Notes under the pieces: model-generated
What the model was told of the DNA's origin: nothing
Database searches by the model: none
What the model saw: only the letters and a program-made list of their open reading frames with translations
Made by a program: the position numbers and the translations under genes
From: an uncultured Prevotella sp.
Lineage (GTDB): Bacteria; Bacteroidota; Bacteroidia; Bacteroidales; Bacteroidaceae
DNA: 64,000 nucleotides
Assembly: GCA_905233985.1 (NCBI GenBank)
Contig: CAJOFA010000017.1
Coordinates: 61,112 to 125,111 of the forward strand
Direction of reading: 5' to 3'
Shown here: piece by piece, positions 11,875 through 20,815 of the stretch
Layout of the letters: the number at the start of each line of letters is the position of its first letter
Numbering within the stretch: the stretch's first letter is position 1

Positions 11875-12429
11875 ATGGAGAAAATCATCTTAGGCATCGA
11901 CCCAGGCACGAACATCATGGGCTACGGACTCATCAAAGTGCAGGACGGCAAGGCACAGATGCTGACGATGGGCGTCATCGACCTGCGTAAGTTCGGCGAC
12001 GGCTACCTGAAGCTCGGTCATATCTTCGAGCGCGTGACGGGTATCATCGATGCCTATCTGCCCGACGAGATGGCCATCGAAGCCCCGTTCTTCGGCAAGA
12101 ACGTGCAATCCATGCTCAAGCTCGGACGTGCCCAGGGCACTGCCATTGCCGCCGCCATCCATCACGGCGTGCCCATTCATGAGTATGCACCCATGAAAAT
12201 CAAGATGGCCATCACGGGCAACGGCAACGCCTCGAAAGAACAGGTGGCAGGCATGCTGCAACGCTTGCTCAAACTCACCAAGGACGACGTCAACACCTTC
12301 ATGGACGCCACCGACGCCCTCGGTGCCGCCTACTGCCACTATATGCAGATGAACCGTCCGGAGTCGCCTGCCCACTATCGCGGCTGGAAGGACTACGTCA
12401 ACAAGAACAAAGACAAAGTGAAGGGTTGA
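11875..12429 (+). CDS. ruvC: Crossover junction endodeoxyribonuclease RuvC
   Basis: 184 aa; [36 protein letters not shown]. Confidence 0.93.
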   Translation: MEKIILGIDPGTNIMGYGLIKVQDGKAQMLTMGVIDLRKFGDGYLKLGHIFERVTGIIDAYLPDEMAIEAPFFGKNVQSMLKLGRAQGTAIAAAIHHGVPIHEYAPMKIKMAITGNGNASKEQVAGMLQRLLKLTKDDVNTFMDATDALGAAYCHYMQMNRPESPAHYRGWKDYVNKNKDKVKG

Positions 12430-12431
12430 AA

Positions 12432-12466
12432 CATCAAACGTCAAATTTCAAACTTCAAACTTCAAA
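12432..12466. repeat. Heptamer array NNTCAAA x5
   Basis: catcaaa|cgtcaaa|tttcaaa|cttcaaa|cttcaaa, ending immediately before the ATG at 12467. Confidence 0.9.
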
Positions 12467-13762
12467 ATGATCACCGCCATCATCGGCCGCAATGCCAGCG
12501 GCAAAACCCAGTGGGTGGAACAGTTCCGCCGTCAGACGGCCAGCGACACGCTGCGTTACGTCGCCTTCCGCGATACCTACGGCACCACCGTTGACAGCCA
12601 GTACTACCTGCAGCTGCGCTGGAACCAGCACGACATCGACGCCGAGATGCCTACGGTCAGGGACAAGCTGTTCCTTTACCTGCCCCCCGATGGAACGGTC
12701 AGTCCGTCCTCCCACTTAGCGGAACTTCTCCGGCTCTTCCACCTCGAAGACGCGCTTGACAAATACATCATCACCCTCTCCAGCGGAGAGCTTCGTAAGT
12801 TCCAGCTGGTCAAGACGCTGATGAGCCATCCGAAGATACTCATTCTCGATAATCCCTTCATCGGACTGGATGCAGAGACACGCCAGCAACTGCGTGATCT
12901 ACTGCCCGTCATCGCCCGAGAGCAGCACATCGACCTCTACCTCGTGCTCGCCAAGACCGACGACCTGCCGGAGTATGTGGATAGGACTCTCCCCCAGCCC
13001 CTCCCTATGAGGGAGGGGGGCAATATGTCCAATCCCACCAACTTGCCCTTGAGTGTAATTCCTCCCCTCCCTAACAGGGAGGGGACGGAGGAGGGTCTCT
13101 CTTCCCCCGTCATCCGCATGCGCAACGTCAGCATCCGCTATGGCGAGCGCACCATTCTGAAAGATCTCAACTGGACGGTTCGCAACGGCGAGCGCTGGGC
13201 GCTGTCGGGCAAGAACGGCTCGGGAAAGTCAACGTTGCTGTCGCTGATATGTGCCGACAACCCACAGGGCTATGCCTGCGACATAGAACTCTTCGGACAC
13301 CAATGGGGTGAGAGCGGCATCAGCATCTGGGACATCAAGCGTCACATCGGCTATGTGTCACCAGAGCTTGCCCGCTCCTACCACCGCGACATCCCCGCCA
13401 TCCGCATCGTCGCCAGCGGACTCAAGGACACCGTGGGTCTCTACGTCCGTCCCACCGCCGACGAGCTGGAGCAATGCCGCGCGTGGATGCGCGTCTTCGG
13501 CATCGAACATCTTGCCGAGCGTTCCTTCCTGCATATGTCCAGCGGAGAACAGCGCCTCGTGCTCGTCGCCCGAGCCTTCGTCAAAGACCCCGAGCTGCTC
13601 ATCCTCGACGAGCCCCTGCACGGCCTCGACAACGAAAACCGTCAACTGGTAAAGGACGTCATCGAAGCCTTCTGCCAGCGCCCCAACAAGACACTCATCA
13701 TGGTCACCCACTACGAAGAGGAACTCCCCCCTTGCATCACCCATCACCTCCGCCTCCAATAA
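12467..13762 (+). CDS. Double-domain ABC ATPase (ModF/PhrA-like), no TM segments
   Basis: 431 aa; two ABC domains (GRNASGKT..., LSSGELRKFQL; SGKNGSGKSTLL, MSSGEQRLVLVARAF, LLILDEPLHGLD). Confidence 0.8.
   Translation: MITAIIGRNASGKTQWVEQFRRQTASDTLRYVAFRDTYGTTVDSQYYLQLRWNQHDIDAEMPTVRDKLFLYLPPDGTVSPSSHLAELLRLFHLEDALDKYIITLSSGELRKFQLVKTLMSHPKILILDNPFIGLDAETRQQLRDLLPVIAREQHIDLYLVLAKTDDLPEYVDRTLPQPLPMREGGNMSNPTNLPLSVIPPLPNREGTEEGLSSPVIRMRNVSIRYGERTILKDLNWTVRNGERWALSGKNGSGKSTLLSLICADNPQGYACDIELFGHQWGESGISIWDIKRHIGYVSPELARSYHRDIPAIRIVASGLKDTVGLYVRPTADELEQCRAWMRVFGIEHLAERSFLHMSSGEQRLVLVARAFVKDPELLILDEPLHGLDNENRQLVKDVIEAFCQRPNKTLIMVTHYEEELPPCITHHLRLQ
12990..13100. repeat. In-frame palindromic element, two 21-bp perfect palindromes
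   Basis: CCCCTCCCT-ATG-AGGGAGGGG (12998-13018) and CCCCTCCCT-AAC-AGGGAGGGG (13064-13084) inside the double-ABC CDS. Confidence 0.9.
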
Positions 13763-13776
13763 CATCAATTTATGTG

Positions 13777-14367
13777 TTATGCTTCATGCCAGCGTTTCAG
13801 CTCTTCATAGATGCGCTGGACGGGAAGTCCCATGACATTAAAGTAGCTGCCTTTTAATCCTGTCACACCGATGTAGCCAATCCATTCCTGAATGCCATAA
13901 GCACCGGCTTTGTCCATCGGACGATAGTTCTCCACGTAGTAACAGATTTCATCGTCATCAAGTACCTTGAACGTGACATCGGTACAGACGCTGAAATGAG
14001 TTGTATGGTTCCTGGTCATCATACAAACACCCGTGATGACCTGATGAGTGCGTCCACTCAACAATCGAAGCATACGACAGGCATCAGCAGCATCATGCGG
14101 TTTGCCTAACACTTCTTGTCCGCAGATAACCACCGTGTCAGCAGTAATAACAAGGTCGTTGTCTGCCATCAGCGTGCGATAGGCTTCTGCCTTCTCGGTG
14201 GCTATATACTCCGCCGTCTGACTGACGGGCAAGTCTGCTGGATAGGACTCGCTGACATCAGGCAACACACGTACCTCGAAAGGGATGCCAAGTCCTGCCA
14301 GCAGTTCACGACGACGTGGCGACTGGCTGGCAAGGATAATGTGATATTTACTCAAGTTGTCTAACAT
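13777..14367 (-). CDS. maf: Maf family nucleotide pyrophosphatase
   Basis: 196 aa; LASQSPRRRELLAGLG, ITADTVV. Confidence 0.92.
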   Translation of the reverse strand: MLDNLSKYHIILASQSPRRRELLAGLGIPFEVRVLPDVSESYPADLPVSQTAEYIATEKAEAYRTLMADNDLVITADTVVICGQEVLGKPHDAADACRMLRLLSGRTHQVITGVCMMTRNHTTHFSVCTDVTFKVLDDDEICYYVENYRPMDKAGAYGIQEWIGYIGVTGLKGSYFNVMGLPVQRIYEELKRWHEA

Positions 14368-14391
14368 ATCGGAAGAGGGTTTATGAAGCTT

Positions 14392-14910
14392 TTACCAGCC
14401 GAAGGCCTTGCTGTCTTTGAGCCACTGACCCTGAGCTCGCAGCACCTGCTCAATGACATCGCGGCCACAGCCCTCACCTCCGCGCTTGTCGCTGACATAA
14501 CGGCAAATCTCTTTGATGTCAGAACAAGCGTCTGCAGGACATACAGGACAACCCACACGCATCATAATCTCATAGTCGGGAATATCGTCACCCATATACA
14601 TCACCTCTTCGTCGGTCAGACCGTAATTAGCTAGAAACTCATCGTAGGTCCTCAACTTTACCGTGCAACCCATGAAAATGTTTTCCACCCCGAGACGCTC
14701 ATAGCGCATACGCACGCTCTCGGTAGTGCCGCCTGTCAGGATGACAATGCGCAGGCCTAACTTCATCGCCAACTGTATGGCATATCCGTCCTTGATGTTC
14801 ACGGTACGCATAGGTTCGCCGTTGGGATGCAGCGAGATGGTTTCCTTACTCAATACGCCGTCAACATCAAAGATGATAGCGCGTATCTTACTTAAATCAT
14901 AGTTAATCAT
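14392..14910 (-). CDS. kdsC: HAD phosphatase, KDO-8-P phosphatase-like
   Basis: 172 aa; [26 protein letters not shown]. Confidence 0.82.
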   Translation of the reverse strand: MINYDLSKIRAIIFDVDGVLSKETISLHPNGEPMRTVNIKDGYAIQLAMKLGLRIVILTGGTTESVRMRYERLGVENIFMGCTVKLRTYDEFLANYGLTDEEVMYMGDDIPDYEIMMRVGCPVCPADACSDIKEICRYVSDKRGGEGCGRDVIEQVLRAQGQWLKDSKAFGW

Positions 14911-14941
14911 TGCTTATCTTTTATTCTTTGATTCTCTGGAA

Positions 14942-15754
14942 TTACTTCTCCTGCGCCCTCTCGTGTATGCTTTCCGACATCAGCTCATAAATTTCCTGCA
15001 TACGGGGCCACTCCGCCAATAGCTGTTGTTGGGCGCTGATGACATTCTCGTCATAACGCACGGCAGGTCCTGTCTGGGCGTCACGTGGCGCCAGCGAATG
15101 AACCTTTCTGGCGGTCTCGTCAATGAGTGGCAGCAACACGTCAAAGGGAAGTCCGTTATCTTCCAGTAGTGTTCCGGCCATATCATAGCAGTGGTTGGCG
15201 AAGTTACACGCAAACACTGCCGAGAGATGAAGGTATTTACGTTGCTCAGACGAGAGGCACCTGACGTTGGTACTGATGCTTCGTGCCAATGTAGTTATGG
15301 TCGCCAATGTTGCATCGCTATTGGCTTCTACAAAACAAGGAATGATGCTGAAATCAACCTCACGATTCTTCGAGAAGGTTTGCATGGGATAAAGTACACC
15401 GTAGTGGCGAGCATAACCCTCAAATACGCTCATGGGTAACGAACCTGCCGTGTGAAGGAAAATGCCTTCTTCCCTACCCTTGCAAATCTGTGTTAACAAT
15501 TGCGGCAGCACGGCATCCTTTAAGGCACAAATATAGATATCTGCATCTGTACGAAGCCTGTCGATATCCGTTATGGCTTCGCCCCCTACCCTCGTTGCTA
15601 ACACATCAGACGACTCTTGCGTTCGGCTGAACACCTGTAGTATCTCATGTCCTGCCTGACGGAGCGCCACCCCTAAGTGCGTCGCCAAATTACCAGCTCC
15701 TATGAGTACGATGCGCATCATATCAGGTCTTTTAGTCTCACCACTTTGATGCAT
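14942..15754 (-). CDS. Rossmann-like / DUF2520 domain protein
   Basis: 270 aa; LIGAGNLATHLG Rossmann motif; usual neighbour of kdsC and maf in Bacteroidales. Confidence 0.8.
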   Translation of the reverse strand: MHQSGETKRPDMMRIVLIGAGNLATHLGVALRQAGHEILQVFSRTQESSDVLATRVGGEAITDIDRLRTDADIYICALKDAVLPQLLTQICKGREEGIFLHTAGSLPMSVFEGYARHYGVLYPMQTFSKNREVDFSIIPCFVEANSDATLATITTLARSISTNVRCLSSEQRKYLHLSAVFACNFANHCYDMAGTLLEDNGLPFDVLLPLIDETARKVHSLAPRDAQTGPAVRYDENVISAQQQLLAEWPRMQEIYELMSESIHERAQEK

Positions 15755-16265
15755 GTACTTGTTCCCATTTCAGCCGGTCTTCATTTTGTGGTTTGCGCTC
15801 GTCGGCCTTGTGTCCGAAAGCTACAATGCACAATACATGAAAATTCTCAGGGATGTCAAGGATGCCGCGAATGACGGTGTCAGCACTTGTTCCGTCAGCC
15901 AATCCACGTCCTCGCATCTGTACCCAGCATGAGCCAAGCCCCAGTTCCTCTGCCTGATACTGCATAGCGACAGCGGCGAGTGAACCATCCTCTACCCAAC
16001 AGTCGTTCTGTACAGGGTCACCCAGTACGACAACAGCCAGCGGAGCGCCTTTCATGAACTGTGAGCCCATATCCTTAGCATCGCTAAGTTTCTCTATGTC
16101 CATGGGGTCGTCAACCACGACGAACTGCCACGCACGTTGTCCTTTCGACGTGGGAGACATCAGCGCGGCACGCATAATCAGTCTCACGTCTTCAGCGTCT
16201 ATCTCTTCTGTGGTAAACTTACGATGCGAACGGCGCAGGCTTACTAAATCCTTAAAATCTGTCAT
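15738..16265 (-). CDS. Nitroreductase family protein
   Basis: 175 aa; LRRSHRKFTTEEI, LMSPTSKGQRAWQFVVV, LGSCWVQMRGR. Confidence 0.88.
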   Translation of the reverse strand: MTDFKDLVSLRRSHRKFTTEEIDAEDVRLIMRAALMSPTSKGQRAWQFVVVDDPMDIEKLSDAKDMGSQFMKGAPLAVVVLGDPVQNDCWVEDGSLAAVAMQYQAEELGLGSCWVQMRGRGLADGTSADTVIRGILDIPENFHVLCIVAFGHKADERKPQNEDRLKWEQVHASKW

Positions 16266-16286
16266 AGTGTTTCTTTTATTCGTTTT

Positions 16287-17378
16287 TTATGTTAGTTCCA
16301 AAAGTATTCTCACGATGCGTTCAGCCGTGCGTCCGTCCCAACGGTCGGGCAATGAAGCACTCTTCCATTGATTGGAGGTCAGCATGTCAAGAGCCTCACG
16401 CAAACGACCGGCATCTTCTCCCACTAGGACATTCGTACCCTGCTTCACCGTCTCTATGTGTTCCGTGTAGCTGTTAAGCGTGATACACGGCACACCATTG
16501 AAGGTGGCTTCCTCGGCTACGTTGCCAGAATCTGTGATGATACCTTTGGCATAAGCCGTCAGCCATCCGAACTCCAGATAAGGCAAGGGAGAGATAAGGG
16601 TAAACTGACCAGTGGCAGTTGACGGGAGTAATTCTGTTACAATCTTAGCTGCCTCACCGCGCAAGGGTGCCAACACGGGTACGCCGGCATTGCTGATGAC
16701 AGAGAGCATGCGACTGAGATTCTCCTTGTCTGACATCAACGCACGGCGATTCAATGTGAACACAACGTATTCGCCTGCCGAAAGATGCAGTTCATCAAGC
16801 ACATTAGGACGCTGCAAACGGCTATGTGCCTGACGTAAGGTGTCCATGAGGATGTTTCCTACCATGTAAATCTTGTGCATCTCGGCTCCTTCACGCGTGG
16901 CGTTGCTGTTCGATGAAACACCTGCCGTAAACAACAAGTCGCTCAAACCGTCAATGACCAGACGGTTTATTTCCTTAGGCATATTGATGTCAAACGAGCG
17001 AGTACCAGCCACGAGGTGTGCCAATCGCAGTCCGTGTTTCTTCGTCACAATAGCCACAGCCATCGTAGAGGCAAGGTCATCGACGACAATGACGACATCT
17101 GTGGTGTGTGTGTCAAGATAATGTTCAAAAGCACTCATCACACGACCCGTCAGTTCGTTTAGGCTTGCACAGTCAACTCCCAAGAACACGTCGGGACGCG
17201 GCATCTGTAAGTCATCAAAGAGAGACTGCTCCAGTGTCGGGTCGTTCTCAGTTCCGGCATAGACTAACTGATAAGATACGCTGGCTCCGTGTGCTGAAGC
17301 CTGCTGAAGAGCCCGCACGAGAGGGGCAACTTTCACGAAGTTGGGCCTTGCGCCCGTAACGATACAAATGTTACGCAT
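16287..17378 (-). CDS. wecB: UDP-N-acetylglucosamine 2-epimerase (non-hydrolysing)
   Basis: 363 aa; GARPNFVKVAPLVRAL, HLVAGTRSFDINMPKEINR, TDSGNVAEEATFNGVPCITLN. Confidence 0.85.
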   Translation of the reverse strand: MRNICIVTGARPNFVKVAPLVRALQQASAHGASVSYQLVYAGTENDPTLEQSLFDDLQMPRPDVFLGVDCASLNELTGRVMSAFEHYLDTHTTDVVIVVDDLASTMAVAIVTKKHGLRLAHLVAGTRSFDINMPKEINRLVIDGLSDLLFTAGVSSNSNATREGAEMHKIYMVGNILMDTLRQAHSRLQRPNVLDELHLSAGEYVVFTLNRRALMSDKENLSRMLSVISNAGVPVLAPLRGEAAKIVTELLPSTATGQFTLISPLPYLEFGWLTAYAKGIITDSGNVAEEATFNGVPCITLNSYTEHIETVKQGTNVLVGEDAGRLREALDMLTSNQWKSASLPDRWDGRTAERIVRILLELT

Positions 17379-17395
17379 ATATGATGGGGATGATG

Positions 17396-18100
17396 TTACT
17401 CGATGACTTTTTTAACCTGTTCAGCAATCTGCTTCATGCCGAGCACATTGGGATGTCCGCATTGCTTGTCTATGTTGTGCAGACGGACAACAGGTATGCC
17501 GTAGTGTCCGCAGATGTTCAGCACGGAGGTATTGATATTATCAGACAGGATGTCATTTAAGATGAAATAGATGCGGACATTGGGGTAATGGTCTATAAGA
17601 TGCTCCAGCATGTAAGCCATTGCGGGACGGAAACTATACATGTCCTGACGTGTCCAGCCCTCATACTGGTAATTGCCGATAGGAGCATGAGCCCACTCGT
17701 CGTTCGTGGCACCGAAGATCAGGATGATGTCAGGAGAGCCCAGCCTGTTGAGTCGCGTACAGAACGAACGGTCGCTGTAGTCAGCCTTGTCGTAACCCGT
17801 GTAGCTGATGGTCGCCCCTGAGAAGGAGTTGTTGACACAGAGGAGCATCCCCGTTTCGCGAATGAGCTGGTGCCACCATGTCTGACGCACAGAGGTGACA
17901 TCGGTACACTCCCACTTGCGGTCCCAATACCACACGGCGTTGGTGTCGGGTGTCAGGTATCCCTCGTAGGTACTGTAGCTGTCACCGAGAATGGAGACGC
18001 GTTGACCGTTGAGCGTTGAGCGTGAGAGGTTGAGGTCTTGGCCGCAGATGCTCATGGTGAGCAAGGTAACGGCAAAGGTCAGGAGTATGCGCTTTATCAT
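17396..18100 (-). CDS. SGNH/GDSL-type hydrolase, secreted
   Basis: 234 aa; signal peptide, VSILGDSYSTYEG, ILIFGATNDEW. Confidence 0.75.
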   Translation of the reverse strand: MIKRILLTFAVTLLTMSICGQDLNLSRSTLNGQRVSILGDSYSTYEGYLTPDTNAVWYWDRKWECTDVTSVRQTWWHQLIRETGMLLCVNNSFSGATISYTGYDKADYSDRSFCTRLNRLGSPDIILIFGATNDEWAHAPIGNYQYEGWTRQDMYSFRPAMAYMLEHLIDHYPNVRIYFILNDILSDNINTSVLNICGHYGIPVVRLHNIDKQCGHPNVLGMKQIAEQVKKVIE

Positions 18101-18151
18101 ATCTTCTATTATATATTTGGGCAGTTAAACATTCTGTTCTTTCAACAAAAG

Positions 18152-18179
18152 AGCCCATCAGACTGGAATCTAATGGGCT
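18152..18179 (-). terminator. Intrinsic terminator of the tRNA-Asp operon
   Basis: minus strand AGCCCAT...ATGGGCT hairpin followed by CTTTTGTTG. Confidence 0.65.
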
Positions 18180-18190
18180 TCGCTTGCTTG

Positions 18191-18264
18191 CGGTGCGTAC
18201 GAGGCTCGAACTCGTGACCTCCTGCGTGACAGGCAGGCATTCTAACCTACTGAACTAACGCACC
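18191..18264 (-). tRNA. tRNA-Asp (GTC), copy 2
   Basis: minus strand GGTGCGT acceptor / ACGCACC-G, anticodon arm CCTGC-CTGTCAC-GCAGG, T-arm ACGAG-TTCGAGC-CTCGT. Confidence 0.93.
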
Positions 18265-18290
18265 CTGTTGCAAGGGTTCCACATCGTCGG

Positions 18291-18364
18291 CGGTGCGTAC
18301 GAGACTCGAACTCGTGACCTCCTGCGTGACAGGCAGGCATTCTAACCTACTGAACTAACGCACC
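18291..18364 (-). tRNA. tRNA-Asp (GTC), copy 1
   Basis: same cloverleaf; one T-loop base differs from the other copy (TTCGAGT). Confidence 0.93.
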
Positions 18365-18394
18365 AGATAGTCGATGTTTCACGTTTTGCGGGTG

Positions 18395-18425
18395 CAAAGG
18401 TATATATATTTTTCGAATATACAAA
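18395..18425 (-). promoter_or_regulatory. Bacteroidales promoter for the tRNA-Asp pair
   Basis: minus strand TTTG-N19-TACCTTTG. Confidence 0.75.
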
Positions 18426-18443
18426 ACTTTTTGCCCAAAAACT

Positions 18444-18944
18444 TCAAAAAAACTTTTGCATCAATACGGCGTCGTCATACTCATGTCCTTCGTAGAGCCA
18501 ATCGTGCAATACAGCAGAGTTACTGAAGCCTGCCTTGACGAACAACTGCACAGCAGCAACGTTCTTCTTGGCGATGATAACATAGAGCTGATGCAGGTGC
18601 AGCACTTCGGTGGTATAATGACACAACTCCGTGACAACTGCCGATGCATAACCCTGCCTACGGTAGGAAGGCTGGATGACCAGTCCTATCTCTGCACGCA
18701 AGTGACGCGGGTCGAAATTCACTAAGTCAACGATGCCTACGACACGGGCATTGTCATCCTCTATCATCAGGCGCAACTGCCGGTCGGCATAGATGTCGTT
18801 TGACGTATTGGCAATATAGTCGTGAAGTACATAGCGGGAGTAAGGAACATTGGTGGTTCCTGCCTGCCACAGTTCCCTGTCGTTCTCTATGCGGTAGAGC
18901 ACGTCAAGGTCTTCGGGTTCAAGTGCACGCAGATGGATGTTCAT
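18444..18944 (-). CDS. GNAT family N-acetyltransferase
   Basis: 166 aa; LRALEPEDLDVLYRIEND, GLVIQPSYRRQGYASAVV. Confidence 0.85.
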   Translation of the reverse strand: MNIHLRALEPEDLDVLYRIENDRELWQAGTTNVPYSRYVLHDYIANTSNDIYADRQLRLMIEDDNARVVGIVDLVNFDPRHLRAEIGLVIQPSYRRQGYASAVVTELCHYTTEVLHLHQLYVIIAKKNVAAVQLFVKAGFSNSAVLHDWLYEGHEYDDAVLMQKFF

Positions 18945-18945
18945 A

Positions 18946-18973
18946 TTGGTGATTGGTATTTGGTGAGTGGTGA
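18946..18973. repeat. Heptamer array NTGGTGA x4
   Basis: ttggtga|ttggtat|ttggtga|gtggtga between the GNAT and GT2 genes. Confidence 0.8.
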
Positions 18974-18976
18974 ACG

Positions 18977-19729
18977 TTATTTCCAGAACATCAGGTAATG
19001 TTTGACAAAGAAGATAAGCATGGCCTTGTAGAACACATAGGCATAGCGGAAGCTGGTCTTGATGGTGCTGCGACCTTTGAAATGCGTGATGTCAAGCGGC
19101 AGGTACCAGTTGACATAGCCGTGTTGCAACAACTGATAGCTGAGGTCGATGTCCTCGCCATACATGAAGTAGTCTTCGTCGAGCAGTCCTACTTGGAAGA
19201 GAGCCTGACGACGAAGAAAGCAGAACGCTCCGCTGACCACCTCAATGCGACAGGGTTTGTCCCAAGGCAGCCAACTCATATAGTACTTATGGCTGTTTCC
19301 CAAGTATTTGCTAACAGCTATCCAAGGCGTAGGCACGGAACGGCGCGACTCAGGGGCGATGGTTCCGTCCTCGTTGTGCATACGGACACCGATGGCCCCT
19401 GTCCCTGCATGGGCATCGGCAAAGGCAATGCACTCACTCAGCACATTCTCGCTGATGACCGTGTCAGGATTCAACAGCAGTACATAGTCGCCCTTACTTT
19501 CCTTGATAGCGATGTTGTTAGCCCGCGAGAAGCCGAGGTTCTGCTTGTTCTCGATGTAGTTCACGTCAGGGAAACGCTCACGCAGGTAAGCCACGGAGTC
19601 ATCGCGTGACGCATTGTCAACCACAAAGACCTCCATGTCTATATCCTTACCAGCGACATAGACGCTCTCCAGGCATTTCTCTACATACTGCTTGACGTTA
19701 TAGTTAACGATGATAACAGATAGTTTCAT
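18977..19729 (-). CDS. Glycosyltransferase family 2
   Basis: 250 aa; SVIIVNYNVKQYVEKCLESV, VDNASRDDSV, LLNPDTVI. Confidence 0.88.
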   Translation of the reverse strand: MKLSVIIVNYNVKQYVEKCLESVYVAGKDIDMEVFVVDNASRDDSVAYLRERFPDVNYIENKQNLGFSRANNIAIKESKGDYVLLLNPDTVISENVLSECIAFADAHAGTGAIGVRMHNEDGTIAPESRRSVPTPWIAVSKYLGNSHKYYMSWLPWDKPCRIEVVSGAFCFLRRQALFQVGLLDEDYFMYGEDIDLSYQLLQHGYVNWYLPLDITHFKGRSTIKTSFRYAYVFYKAMLIFFVKHYLMFWK

Positions 19730-19735
19730 TGCATT

Positions 19736-20155
19736 TTATTCTTCGGTGTCAGCCTTGCAGCGTCCCAACGATGGATACACGAAGGGCAGACAGATGAGCA
19801 GGATGATGGCCATGTAGCCATACGTCGTCTGCATAAACATATAATATAATAAGGTATTCATAATCATCGGCACCAACAGCATGAGCAGTCGCAGCACGCC
19901 CCAGAGGTTCAGGGCCTTTTCCTTGCGCTTCAGCAGGTCGGCATGAACATGTCCGAACTTGAACAGGTATAGCGACAGGGGAATCATGGCCAGCGTCACC
20001 AGCTCCATTATCATCCGCGTCATCACCTCCTGTGAGGCATAGTCCTGCCACACAGCCTTGGGCATCAACCCTGTCTCAAACAGCACGGCCAACAGCACTG
20101 CCAACACAATGCTTCCCCAGAACAGGGACATCAGTATATTTCTTGTCTTCTTCAT
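19736..20155 (-). CDS. Hypothetical membrane protein
   Basis: 139 aa with several hydrophobic segments; collinear with recR/GT2. Confidence 0.6.
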   Translation of the reverse strand: MKKTRNILMSLFWGSIVLAVLLAVLFETGLMPKAVWQDYASQEVMTRMIMELVTLAMIPLSLYLFKFGHVHADLLKRKEKALNLWGVLRLLMLLVPMIMNTLLYYMFMQTTYGYMAIILLICLPFVYPSLGRCKADTEE

Positions 20156-20160
20156 AACTT

Positions 20161-20775
20161 TTAACTTTTAAACGGCGTCCGGTTCAGGATGGACCGTCCC
20201 AGCGTCACCTCGTCAGCATATTCCAGTTCGTCACCCACAGCGATGCCTCGTGCTATCACACTGATGCGCACATCGTAAGGTGCCAGCTTGCGGAAGATAT
20301 AGAAGTTCGTGGTGTCGCCCTCCATTGTCGAACTGAGCGCCAGAATGACCTCCTTCACCCCACCCTCTGCCACACGGCTCACCAGCGAGTCAATCTCCAG
20401 ATCACTCGGTCCAATGCCGTCCATCGGAGAGATGATGCCACCCAGCACATGGTAGAGTCCCTTGAACTGTCCCGTGTTCTCTACAGCCAGCACGTCACGC
20501 ACATTCTCAACCACACAGATAAGCGATGCGTCACGCTGCGGATTGGCACAGATGGGACACAGGTCGCTGTCGCTGATATTATGGCACACGCGACAGTACT
20601 TCACCTCACGCTTCATGCGGCTGATGGCAGCGGCAAACTGCTCCACGTCCTCCGTGTTCTGCCGCAACAGGTAAAGCACCAACCGCAAGGCTGTCTTGCG
20701 TCCGATGCCCGGGAGCTTTGCAAACTCCTCAACGGCCTTCTCCAATAGTTGTGACGGATATTGTTGTTGTATCAT
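20161..20775 (-). CDS. recR: Recombination protein RecR
   Basis: [17 protein letters not shown], four-Cys zinc motif [16 protein letters not shown]; start assigned at MIQQQYPSQ, since upstream codons of the listed ORF are repeat-derived. Confidence 0.92.
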   Translation of the reverse strand: MIQQQYPSQLLEKAVEEFAKLPGIGRKTALRLVLYLLRQNTEDVEQFAAAISRMKREVKYCRVCHNISDSDLCPICANPQRDASLICVVENVRDVLAVENTGQFKGLYHVLGGIISPMDGIGPSDLEIDSLVSRVAEGGVKEVILALSSTMEGDTTNFYIFRKLAPYDVRISVIARGIAVGDELEYADEVTLGRSILNRTPFKS

Positions 20776-20815
20776 TGAATTTTGATGTTTGACATTTGAA
20801 GTTTGAAATTTATGA
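20774..20815. repeat. Heptamer array, minus-strand core NNTCAAA (+ strand TTTGANN), 6 units
   Basis: attgaat|tttgatg|tttgaca|tttgaag|tttgaaa|tttatga fills the recR/ABC-F gap. Confidence 0.9.
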
